Counted from the stretch's first letter, positions 1-5,204 are shown. The stretch: 5,204 bases of DNA from Paenibacillus sp. (GCA_029256665.1 JAQSXN010000343.1:1-5204); one strand, 5' to 3'. Program-made: numbers and translations. Notes: generated by a model from the letters alone, not told the origin.

Positions 1-297
1 GAAATTACCCGCGATCCCATGTTCGTAACGGCAAGACATACGATTCAAAGCTTGTGGAAAATCGGCCTTGCCGGCGAAGAGCAGCGGCGGATGCTGATGG
101 ACGTCGTAAGCCATCGTTACGAAACCTGCGAGGGAGAAAAAAATTACACGCTCATTCGTTACGACCTGCTGGTAGGGCTTCGCAAACTTTACGAGAAAGT
201 ACGGGATGAAGGGATCCGCGATACGGCACTTACGCTAATCGAATTGGAGAGCGACCCCAAGTACAAGAAAAAATACGCCGCCGAGTGGCGTAATTAG
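1..297 (+). CDS. C-terminal part of a helical, HEAT-repeat-like hypothetical protein (5' end outside window)
   Basis: The reading frame is open from the first base, so the ATG at 19 is probably internal and this is the last 98 codons of a longer gene ending at TAA 295-297. No Shine-Dalgarno site precedes the ATG at 19. The visible protein is rich in Leu, Arg, Lys and Glu and should be almost entirely alpha-helical. It shows paired-helix segments such as ARHTIQSLWKIGL and IRYDLLVGLRKLYEKV, and ends in a charged tail with the sequence DPKYKKKYAAEW. The alternation of amphipathic helices suggests HEAT/armadillo-like repeats, a protein-interaction scaffold. No signal peptide, membrane segment or catalytic motif is visible in this part. 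The function is unknown and the HEAT assignment is inferred from helix pattern only. Confidence 0.7.
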   Translation, partial: EITRDPMFVTARHTIQSLWKIGLAGEEQRRMLMDVVSHRYETCEGEKNYTLIRYDLLVGLRKLYEKVRDEGIRDTALTLIELESDPKYKKKYAAEWRN

Positions 298-307
298 CTA
301 AGTTCTC

Positions 308-334
308 CGAAACCGGACTCCGCATGTTTGCGTA
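308..334 (+). promoter_or_regulatory. Possible ECF-sigma-type promoter upstream of the lipoprotein gene
   Basis: CGAAAC at 308-313 is followed after 17 bases by CGTA at 331-334. This resembles the GAAAC...CGTA form recognised by Bacillus-type extracytoplasmic-function sigma factors such as SigW or SigM, which often control envelope proteins. The spacer is one base longer than the usual 16 for SigW, and no good sigma-A promoter is evident in the gap. The match is short and could be chance. Confidence 0.25.
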
Positions 335-359
335 GTGGAAGACAGGGTTACACCAAGTA

Positions 360-380
360 TATAGCTTAGGTAACGCTATA
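360..380 (+). repeat. Inverted repeat just upstream of the lipoprotein ribosome binding site
   Basis: TATAGC at 360-365 and GCTATA at 375-380 are perfect inverse complements around a 9-base centre. The centre itself contains TTA and TAA, so pairing could extend past a bulged C at 374. The repeat lies seven bases before the Shine-Dalgarno sequence (387-394). It could be an operator or a leader hairpin affecting translation. There is no T-tract, so it is not an intrinsic terminator. Confidence 0.35.
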
Positions 381-402
381 AGTTATAAAGGAGGCGGCAC
401 TG

Positions 403-843
403 TTGAAAACGAAAGGACTCGCGGTTATTTTGGCCGTAACGTTATTGCTTGCTCAAGGCTGCGGCATATTGGACGGGATCGGGCAGACGGTTAACTTCGC
501 AACCGAAACGACGACTTACATGGACGAGCTGAAGACGTTCGGACAAGACATGAACGGACTCGCCGAGCAGGCGGTCGCGGATATCGACGCAAGGACGGAT
601 CTGAAGGAGCGGATCGTTGCGCTGAAGGAGCAGATCGTTCAATACGAAGGACTGACGGTTCCGGATTACGCCAAGGATCTGCATGCGTCGATCGTGCAAT
701 ACAACGAGACGCTGCAGAACGGTCTAGACAAAGCGCTCACCAACATCGAACAGGGGCGCGCGGCTTTCGACGCGACCGGCATTCCCGACACGATCGGAAA
801 GATTAACGAACTGCTGACCCAGATTGGCTCGCTTGCCCCTTAA
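403..843 (+). CDS. Small secreted lipoprotein, DUF6376-like
   Basis: This encodes a 146-residue predicted lipoprotein. A perfect AAAGGAGG site (387-394) lies 8 bases before TTG at 403, which fixes that codon as the start. Residues 1-19 form a signal peptide: Lys2 and Lys4, then a Leu/Val/Ala-rich core. Cys20 in LLAQGC is the likely lipidated residue, although the lipobox is slightly atypical (A-Q-G-C rather than L-[AS]-[GA]-C). The mature part (21-146) is acidic and helical, with likely coiled-coil stretches near 65-83 and 92-118 and a conserved-looking VPDYAKDLHASIVQYNE segment. Length, N-terminus and helical pattern resemble the DUF6376 lipoproteins of Bacillus and Paenibacillus from memory. 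It should sit on the outer face of the cytoplasmic membrane. Its role is unknown. It appears monocistronic, since the next gene has its own probable promoter. Confidence 0.85.
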   Translation: MKTKGLAVILAVTLLLAQGCGILDGIGQTVNFATETTTYMDELKTFGQDMNGLAEQAVADIDARTDLKERIVALKEQIVQYEGLTVPDYAKDLHASIVQYNETLQNGLDKALTNIEQGRAAFDATGIPDTIGKINELLTQIGSLAP

Positions 844-859
844 TCAACGGAGTTGCTTG

Positions 860-889
860 TTGCGCAAGGCCGAATAACGAGGGTACAAT
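860..889 (+). promoter_or_regulatory. Probable sigma-A promoter for the transporter gene cluster
   Basis: A -35-like TTGCGC (860-865) and a good -10 TACAAT (884-889, five of six consensus bases) are separated by 18 bases. Transcription would begin near 896, about 44 bases before the preferred transporter start. The -35 lies within the 8-base palindrome TTGCGCAA (860-867), which could bind a regulator. The -35 is weak, with three of six consensus bases. Confidence 0.4.
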
Positions 890-920
890 AGGCGAGGACA
901 TAGAGGTCCACTAATTCGGC

Positions 921-926
921 AAGGAG
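921..926 (+). promoter_or_regulatory. Ribosome binding site that bears on the transporter start
   Basis: AAGGAG lies one base before the in-frame GTG at 928, too close for initiation there. It lies 13 bases before the in-frame TTG at 940, which is longer than ideal. No other start codon fits between them, so TTG 940 is preferred but not certain. Confidence 0.5.
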
Positions 927-939
927 AGTGCAACAGGTT

Positions 940-2133
940 TTGTCAGCTCAGAATTCGACTTCAGATTTGTTTTCTTCGAAATATCGTTTAGCGGCCTTGC
1001 TGCTCGTTGTCGTCATCGCGGGAATGAGCCAAGGCCTTCTGCTGCCTTTATTGTCCATTTTGCTTGAACGTTCCGGCATTTCCCCCGAGCTCAACGGCAT
1101 TAATTCCGCCGCCATGTACATCGGCATCTTTATGACGATGTTTATTATCGAGAAGCCGGTCGTCCGGTTCGGGTACAAAAAGGTGATCGTAACGGGCATC
1201 GCGTTAGTTGCGATATCCACGCTGCTCTTCCCGCTAACGCATTCTCTTGCGGTCTGGTTCGTGCTTCGATTGCTTGTCGGCATCGGCGACAGCGCGCTTC
1301 ACTTCGCGACGCAGCTCTGGATCGTCAGCGCCAGTCCGGCTGACAAACGAGGCAGAACGATTTCCTTATACGGCATGTCGTATGGGGTCGGTTTCAGCAT
1401 CGGGCCGCTCGGCATTAACCTGCTCCCTTACGGCGAGTCGTTGCCGTTTGCGGCCTGCAGCTTGTTTTTTGTGATCATCCTGTTGCTAGTTCTGCGCATG
1501 AAGAACGAATGGCCGGAGAAGAGCGGCAAAGATCGGGCCGGGGAGAACCGCTTTCTCCGGACGTACAAGCTCGCCTGGTTCGTCCTTATTCCCGGTCTGT
1601 TGTACGGTTTGATGGAGTCGTCGATGAACAGCAGCTTTCCGCTGTACGCGCTTCGCATACAATTGGATCAGCACTGGATTTCGCTCTTGCTGCTAGCGTT
1701 CGGCATCGGCGGCCTTATCCTTCAATTGCCGCTTGGCGTCTGGAGCGATCGGATCGGACGAAAGCCGGTGCTGATCGGCTGCGGCATAGTTGGCGCCGCG
1801 GCGTTTCTGGCGATACCTGCCGCCGGAGAGCGGCTTTACCTGCTGTTCGCGTTGTTCGTCATCGCCGGCGGCGTTGTGGGCTCCTTCTTCTCGTTAGGGC
1901 TAGCGTACGCAGCCGATATATTGCCTCGGAGCATTTTGCCGGCAGCCAACGTGATCGCATCCATCCATTTCAGCATCGGAAGCATCATGGGGCCGACGCT
2001 CGGCGGTTTGGGACTGCGGTACGTGGCTCCCGACAGCTTGTTTTATTTCCTGGGATTCGCGTTCCTCGCGTTCGCCTTATGCGGCTTCGGATTCCGTCCG
2101 GCAAGACAAGCCGAATCCGAGTCCGTTGCTTAA
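940..2133 (+). CDS. Major facilitator superfamily transporter, 12 TM, drug/metabolite type
   Basis: This is a 397-residue integral membrane protein (401 if GTG 928 is used) of the normal length for a 12-helix MFS permease. Hydrophobic helices begin near residue 18 and the last ends near 384, with a hydrophilic central loop at about 187-208 dividing two six-helix halves. Family signatures are visible. Motif A is degenerate in loop 2-3 (RFGYKKVI, 76-83) but well preserved in loop 8-9 (GVWSDRIGRKPVL, 266-278). A motif-B-like RLLVGIGDSA lies in TM4 (110-119). Two GPxxG motifs occur, in TM5 (155-159) and TM11 (351-355). It probably uses the proton gradient to move a small molecule. The substrate and direction cannot be read from sequence. 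It is followed at short spacing by the small HhH protein and the regulator, so it may be co-transcribed with them and carry the regulator's ligand. An efflux role is equally possible. Confidence 0.9.
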   Translation: MSAQNSTSDLFSSKYRLAALLLVVVIAGMSQGLLLPLLSILLERSGISPELNGINSAAMYIGIFMTMFIIEKPVVRFGYKKVIVTGIALVAISTLLFPLTHSLAVWFVLRLLVGIGDSALHFATQLWIVSASPADKRGRTISLYGMSYGVGFSIGPLGINLLPYGESLPFAACSLFFVIILLLVLRMKNEWPEKSGKDRAGENRFLRTYKLAWFVLIPGLLYGLMESSMNSSFPLYALRIQLDQHWISLLLLAFGIGGLILQLPLGVWSDRIGRKPVLIGCGIVGAAAFLAIPAAGERLYLLFALFVIAGGVVGSFFSLGLAYAADILPRSILPAANVIASIHFSIGSIMGPTLGGLGLRYVAPDSLFYFLGFAFLAFALCGFGFRPARQAESESVA

Positions 2134-2161
2134 GTTTCGATATTATTTCATTTGAATCATT

Positions 2162-2167
2162 GGAGGG
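2162..2167 (+). promoter_or_regulatory. Ribosome binding site before a triple ATG
   Basis: GGAGGG precedes three consecutive in-frame ATG codons (2170, 2173, 2176). Measured from the GGAGG core (2162-2166), the gaps are 3, 6 and 9 bases, which disfavours the first and leaves 2173 or 2176 as the best starts. The TTG at 2152 lies upstream of this site and is unlikely to be used. Confidence 0.6.
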
Positions 2168-2172
2168 AAATG

Positions 2173-2373
2173 ATGATGTCACTGCCGTCCATACCGCTGC
2201 CCAAAACGTCCAAACCGGCGGAACGAGCGATGAACGAAATCGGCATTACGACGCTAAATCAGCTGACCGCCATCAAAGAATCCGAGTTGCAGAAGCTGCA
2301 TGGGATGGGACCGAAAGCGATTCGAATCTTAAAAGCGGCATTAGCGGAAAACGGACTATCGTTCGCTCTATAA
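2173..2373 (+). CDS. Small helix-hairpin-helix / RNA polymerase alpha-CTD-like protein
   Basis: This encodes a 66-residue protein from the ATG at 2173. An N-terminal SLPSIPLPKTSKPAERAM stretch is followed by IGITTLNQLTAIKESELQKLHGMGPKAIRILKAAL. The HGMGPKAI segment is a classic helix-hairpin-helix turn (GxGxK/R). The overall order (residue run entering a helix, 'G-I-T-T-L-x-Q-L', 'E-L-x-K-L-x-G-M-G-x-K') matches the four-helix SAM/HhH fold of the RNA polymerase alpha C-terminal domain. Such folds bind the DNA backbone non-specifically or contact proteins. Similar stand-alone small proteins are annotated as DNA-binding or HhH proteins in Paenibacillus, as I recall. It sits 39 bases after the transporter stop and 33 before the regulator start, so it is probably in the same transcript. 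The biological role is unknown. Confidence 0.8.
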   Translation: MMSLPSIPLPKTSKPAERAMNEIGITTLNQLTAIKESELQKLHGMGPKAIRILKAALAENGLSFAL

Positions 2374-2394
2374 GCGAGCCTGATTAAACTTATC

Positions 2395-2400
2395 GAGGTG
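2395..2400 (+). promoter_or_regulatory. Ribosome binding site fixing the regulator start
   Basis: GAGGTG lies six bases before ATG 2407. The alternative in-frame GTG at 2398 is part of this site, so ATG 2407 is the true start and the protein is 438 rather than 441 residues. Confidence 0.65.
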
Positions 2401-2406
2401 CGGATT

Positions 2407-3723
2407 ATGCAGATCAAGATCGGAATCATCGGTACCGAATTTATCGTTGAGCGAACGCTGGCCGTTCTCAAATCGTTTCCGACCTTCGCGCCGATGGTTC
2501 GGATCGTGGAACAAGATGACGAATCGCCTTTCGCGGCGGCGGAGCTGAGTCAAGAGGTCGAAGTGCTGCTGCTATCGGGTCCGCACGCTCACCGCATGGT
2601 GAAGGAGAAGCTGCCGCCGTCCATTCCGATCCACTACCTGCCGCTAACGGGAGCGGGATTGTACAAAGCCATCTTCAAGGCGATGCAGGGCGGCAAGCTT
2701 AGAGGCGGCATCTCGATCGATACGTTGACCCGGAATATCGTGACGAGAACGCTTAAGGATCTCGGAATCGAGGATACGAAGTTGATCGTCTACGACGGGC
2801 CGTCCTATGACGGTTCGGAGAAGCTAGTAGAATTTCATCAGCGTAACGTGATTGAAGGAAGATGTTCCATCGCGTTCACCGGCATGCGCCACGTGGCGCA
2901 GCGATTAACGAGGCTGGATATTCCCAACGAGTGGCTGCTGCCTTCCGAGCAAGACATCATAGTCACGCTGGAAAGGGCGCTGCTCTCCACGGAATCGCGC
3001 CGCGGCAAAGAATCGCAGATCGTCGTCGGCATGATCAAGGTGGACGACTTCGGCAAGCTCGTGATGCAAAGGCCTAACGAACACGAAGTGCAAAAGCTTA
3101 AACTGGACATTCACCGGATGGTGCTCGGGTATGTCGAATCGCTCGACGGATATTCCATGTCGGCAGGCGGAGACGAGTTTTTGTTCTGCACGACGCGAGG
3201 CATCTTCGAGCGGGAAACGAGCGGCTACAAAACGATCCCGCTGGCCAAGGATGCGAGCAAGAGCCTCGGCATCTCCCTCAGCGTCGGCATCGGCTTCGGC
3301 ATGACCGCGAACGAGGCCGGCACCAATGCGCGCGCGGCACTGCGCAAGTCGCGCGAAGCCGGCGGCAATACCGGCTTTATCGTGAGGGAGGATGCCACGG
3401 TTATCGGTCCTCTCGAGATGTCCGACCCCGTACAGTCGGTGCTCGCGCCAACGGAACCGGCACTGATCAGGAAGGCGGAGGACGCCGGAATGACCAGCGC
3501 GTACTTGAGCCGATTGTTAACCAACATGGCCAAGTTCGGCAAATACGAGTACAAGGTTCACGATCTGGCCGCAACGCTCGGCATTTCCGTTCGCAGCGCC
3601 CACCGATTGATTCTTTTGTGGACCGATAACGGCCTGGTCGAAATATCCGGCTTCGAGAAGGTGCCGAAGGGACGGCCGCGCCAAATATTCAGATTTCCTT
3701 TTCTCATGGACAAGTCGCTGTAG
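2407..3723 (+). CDS. Three-domain transcriptional regulator: PrpR_N-like sensor, GGDEF-like domain, winged HTH
   Basis: This is a 438-residue cytoplasmic protein with no signal peptide or membrane helix. Residues 1-195 look like a PrpR_N-type ligand-binding fold: EVEVLLLSGP (50-59), IPIHYLPLTGAGLYKAI (73-89), a segment ending EGRCSIAFTGMRHVAQRL (150-167), then DIPNEWLLPSEQDIIVTLERAL. Residues 204-327 resemble a GGDEF/nucleotide-cyclase domain: strand VVGMIKVDDFGKL (206-218), the hairpin SAGGDEFLF (252-260) with an exact GGDEF at 254-258, and SLGISLSVGIGFG followed by a helix ending REAGGN (286-321). The usual first Asp and ND pair of active cyclases are not apparent. Residues 352-430 form a winged helix: VHDLAATLGISVRSAHRLILLWTDNGLVEI (384-413), then a Lys/Arg-rich wing KVPKGRPRQIFRF (418-430). 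The likely role is ligand- or nucleotide-responsive DNA binding. The target may be the operon immediately downstream, from which it is separated by a terminator. Confidence 0.85.
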   Translation: MQIKIGIIGTEFIVERTLAVLKSFPTFAPMVRIVEQDDESPFAAAELSQEVEVLLLSGPHAHRMVKEKLPPSIPIHYLPLTGAGLYKAIFKAMQGGKLRGGISIDTLTRNIVTRTLKDLGIEDTKLIVYDGPSYDGSEKLVEFHQRNVIEGRCSIAFTGMRHVAQRLTRLDIPNEWLLPSEQDIIVTLERALLSTESRRGKESQIVVGMIKVDDFGKLVMQRPNEHEVQKLKLDIHRMVLGYVESLDGYSMSAGGDEFLFCTTRGIFERETSGYKTIPLAKDASKSLGISLSVGIGFGMTANEAGTNARAALRKSREAGGNTGFIVREDATVIGPLEMSDPVQSVLAPTEPALIRKAEDAGMTSAYLSRLLTNMAKFGKYEYKVHDLAATLGISVRSAHRLILLWTDNGLVEISGFEKVPKGRPRQIFRFPFLMDKSL

Positions 3724-3757
3724 CAAATGGCGATTTGTCCATTTTTGTTTTTTATTT
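3706..3757 (+). terminator. Intrinsic terminator overlapping the end of the regulator gene
   Basis: ATGGACAAGTCGC (3706-3718) pairs with GCGATTTGTCCAT (3730-3742) in a 13-pair stem containing one G-U wobble and an 11-base loop. A T-rich tract follows directly (3742-3757, broken by one G and one A). The left arm encodes the last residues of the regulator (M-D-K-S) and the stop codon lies in the loop. It should end the transporter-HhH-regulator transcript. Confidence 0.85.
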
Positions 3758-3774
3758 AACGCCAATTAATAGAC

Positions 3775-3804
3775 TTGTCTTTATATAGATCGAGGTCGTA
3801 TGAT
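3775..3804 (+). promoter_or_regulatory. Probable sigma-A promoter of the oxidoreductase-aldolase operon
   Basis: TTGTCT (3775-3780, four of six consensus) and TATGAT (3799-3804, five of six) are 18 bases apart. They lie downstream of the regulator terminator and about 35 bases before the start codon. The -35 forms half of AGACTTGTCT (3771-3780), a palindrome of 4-base arms around TT. The perfect 8-base palindrome GTAATTAC (3809-3816) lies at the expected transcription start. Both are candidate operator sites. Confidence 0.5.
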
Positions 3805-3838
3805 GAACGTAATTACTCGTTAGGAGGTCATTGGATTT

Positions 3839-4855
3839 ATGAAATCGGTAGCGGAACTGGAAGCGAAGCTGGCGGAACCGTCAGAGGCGTTGGTAAAGGA
3901 TCTGTCCAAGGTGGACGGCGATATTATTTTGCTTGGCGTGGGCGGCAAGATGGGGCCTAGTCTCGCGAGACTCGCGATGAACGCGATCCGCGAAGGCGGA
4001 CTGAATAAGCGGGTCATCGGCGTTTCGAGATTCTCTAACCAAGAGGCGAGACGCGAGCTCGAGGAGTTTGGCGTTGAGACCATTTCCAGCGAGTTGCTGG
4101 ATCAGGAATCGCTATTCTCGCTGCCCGACGCGGCGAACGTCATCTATATGGCGGGCAACAAATTCGGCACGACGGGCAACGAGCATTTTACGTGGGCGAT
4201 GAATACGTACTTGCCCGGACGCGTGGCGGAGAAGTTCAAGGATTCGCGCATCGTCGTGTTCTCCTCCGGCAATATTTATCCGTTCAAGCCGGTGAGCAGC
4301 GGCGGAGCAAGCGAGGACGTCGCGCCCGAGCCGATTGGCGAATATGCGCAGTCGACGCTCGGAAGAGAGCGGATCTTCGAATATCATTCGCATAAGAATG
4401 GGACGCTAATGGCGATGTATCGCCTAAACTATGCCATCGACATGCGTTACGGCGTATTGCTGGAGCTCGCCAGAGCCATTAATGAAGAGCGCGCGATCAA
4501 CCTGACGATGGGCTTCGCGAACGTCATCTGGCAAGGCGACGCCAACGCGATGGCGCTGAGATGCCTCAATCATTGCTCGAGCCCGCCTACCGTTATTAAC
4601 ATTACGGGGCCGGAGACGTTGTCGATCCGCTGGGCGGCTAGCGAGCTTGCGAAGCGTCTTGGAAAGGAACCGATCTTCGAAGGCGCGGAGTCCGACACGG
4701 CGCTGCTCAACAACGCGTCGAAGTCGCATCAGCTGTTCGGTTATCCCCGCGTATCGCTCCTGCAATTGATCGACTGGACGGCGGAGTGGGTGCTGCAAGG
4801 CGGAGCCACATGGAACAAGCCGACCCACTTCCAGGAACGAAAGGGGAAATTCTAA
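3839..4855 (+). CDS. NAD(P)-dependent epimerase/dehydrogenase-like protein (extended SDR fold)
   Basis: This is a 338-residue cytoplasmic protein. AGGAGGT (3822-3828) is 10 bases before ATG 3839. The N-terminal Rossmann region shows DIILLGVGGKMGPSLARLA (28-46), whose GVGGKMG is the dinucleotide-binding glycine loop. It is followed by VIGVSRFS (59-66, the end of beta2), NVIYMAGNKFGTTGNE (100-115, the NAG-like strand-4 motif), NTYLPG (122-127) and the strand-5 motif VVFSSGNIYP (139-148) carrying the catalytic Ser region. The active-site tyrosine is probably Tyr169 in GEYAQSTLGRER, but the expected Lys four residues on is Thr173. The C-terminal half has a substrate-domain motif INITGPETLSIRWAASELAKRLGK (253-276) typical of extended SDR epimerases. 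The substrate is unknown, plausibly a sugar or sugar acid. It is translationally linked to the next gene through a one-base stop/start overlap. Confidence 0.85.
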   Translation: MKSVAELEAKLAEPSEALVKDLSKVDGDIILLGVGGKMGPSLARLAMNAIREGGLNKRVIGVSRFSNQEARRELEEFGVETISSELLDQESLFSLPDAANVIYMAGNKFGTTGNEHFTWAMNTYLPGRVAEKFKDSRIVVFSSGNIYPFKPVSSGGASEDVAPEPIGEYAQSTLGRERIFEYHSHKNGTLMAMYRLNYAIDMRYGVLLELARAINEERAINLTMGFANVIWQGDANAMALRCLNHCSSPPTVINITGPETLSIRWAASELAKRLGKEPIFEGAESDTALLNNASKSHQLFGYPRVSLLQLIDWTAEWVLQGGATWNKPTHFQERKGKF

Positions 4856-5204
4856 TGGCGGGCCGCACATTATCGCAAAAGCTCCATAACGCGCTGCATC
4901 AAGGTCTCGTCATTCCCGCGCATCCCCTTGCCCTGGACGAGAATCGCAAGCTGGACGAACGCTATCAACGGGCGTTGTCCCGCTATTACATCGCATCCGG
5001 TGCGGGCGGCATCGCCGTAGGCGTTCATTCCACGCAATTCGAGATTCGCGAGCCGCAGCATAACTTGTTCGAGACGGTGCTGCGAATGGCGTCGGAGGAA
5101 GTGGACAAAGCGAAGCTGGAACGGCCGTTTATCAAGGTTGCCGGCGTATGCGGCGGAACGGAGCAAGCGATCTCCGAAGCGAATACGGCGCTTGCGCTCG
5201 GCTA
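4855..5204 (+). CDS. DapA/dihydrodipicolinate-synthase-family aldolase, N-terminal part (3' end outside window)
   Basis: The stop of the preceding gene and this ATG share one base (TAATG), and AAGGGG (4841-4846) sits eight bases upstream, so the two genes are translationally coupled. The visible 116 residues match the start of a (beta/alpha)8 class I aldolase of the DHDPS/N-acetylneuraminate lyase superfamily. They begin with strand 1 GLVIPAHPLALDENRKLDERYQRAL (17-41), the equivalent of the family's 'tPf..dg.iD...'. Helix 1 and GAGGIAVGVHSTQFEI (49-64) follow, where the usual GTTGE loop appears as GVHSTQFE. Next come FETVLRMASEEV and PFIKVAGVCGGTEQAISEANTALALG (91-116), the strand holding the 'vi.G.g....ai..a..a...G' pattern. 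The Schiff-base lysine and catalytic tyrosine lie beyond the window. The altered GTTGE loop argues against genuine DapA (lysine synthesis) and for a catabolic keto-acid aldolase or dehydratase. The exact substrate is unknown. Confidence 0.88.
   Translation, partial: MAGRTLSQKLHNALHQGLVIPAHPLALDENRKLDERYQRALSRYYIASGAGGIAVGVHSTQFEIREPQHNLFETVLRMASEEVDKAKLERPFIKVAGVCGGTEQAISEANTALALG

Noticed and set aside
19..297. Treating ATG 19 as the true start of the first gene
   Set aside because: The frame is open from base 1 with sensible coding sequence upstream, and no ribosome binding site precedes the ATG.
2087..2120. 8-base inverted repeat TCGGATTC/GAATCCGA near the end of the transporter gene as a terminator
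   Set aside because: The 18-base loop is long and there is no T-tract after it. It lies inside coding sequence, and the next gene starts a short distance downstream in the same direction.
2362..2379. Short inverted repeat TCGCT...AGCGA across the stop of the HhH gene
   Set aside because: Only about five pairs and no following T-tract, so it is unlikely to terminate transcription before the regulator.
1509..2387. Long + strand open frame of 292 codons in another frame over the transporter and the small HhH gene
   Set aside because: It is Arg/Ser-rich with no family motif, no ribosome binding site, and lies fully over two well-supported genes. It is a shadow produced by GC-biased codon positions.
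4424..4870. 148-codon open frame on the - strand opposite the oxidoreductase
   Set aside because: Arg-rich low-information protein antisense to a gene with clear Rossmann motifs; no ribosome binding site or promoter seen.
4870..5166. 98-codon open frame on the - strand opposite the aldolase
   Set aside because: Antisense to a convincing DapA-family sequence and with no supporting signal of its own.

Overview
The window looks like chromosomal DNA of a spore-forming Firmicute of the Paenibacillaceae (Paenibacillus/Cohnella-like). The reasons are moderately GC-rich coding sequence, strong GGAGG-type ribosome binding sites, frequent TTG starts, and a small lipoprotein resembling a family known from Bacillus and Paenibacillus. 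All supported genes lie on the + strand. The genus is inferred from style; there is no rRNA or marker gene here.

Layout. Positions 1-297 hold the 3' end of an alpha-helical, HEAT-like hypothetical protein. A 105-base gap with a possible ECF-type promoter and an inverted repeat leads to a small lipoprotein (403-843). A second gap carries a plausible sigma-A promoter (860-889) for a cluster of three closely spaced genes. These are a 12-TM major facilitator transporter (about 940-2133), a 66-residue helix-hairpin-helix/alpha-CTD-like protein (2173-2373), and a three-domain regulator (2407-3723). The regulator cluster ends at a strong intrinsic terminator whose left arm lies inside the last codons of the regulator. 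A new promoter (3775-3804) with small palindromes then drives an NAD(P)-binding epimerase/dehydrogenase-like protein (3839-4855). That gene overlaps by one base the start of a DapA/dihydrodipicolinate-synthase-family aldolase, which runs off the window end.

Working model (inference). The last two genes look like a catabolic module for a sugar acid or similar carbonyl compound: an oxidoreductase plus a Schiff-base aldolase/dehydratase. The transporter and regulator upstream may serve the same substrate. The most interesting gene is the regulator. It appears to join a PrpR_N-like sensory domain, a GGDEF-type nucleotide-cyclase fold that keeps the GGDEF signature but seems to lack other catalytic residues, and a C-terminal winged helix-turn-helix. 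A one-component regulator with an embedded, probably non-canonical GGDEF domain is unusual. The oxidoreductase is also odd in lacking the lysine of the usual YxxxK motif. No mobile elements, CRISPR arrays, tRNA or rRNA genes were seen, and no stretch over 300 bases lacks a gene.
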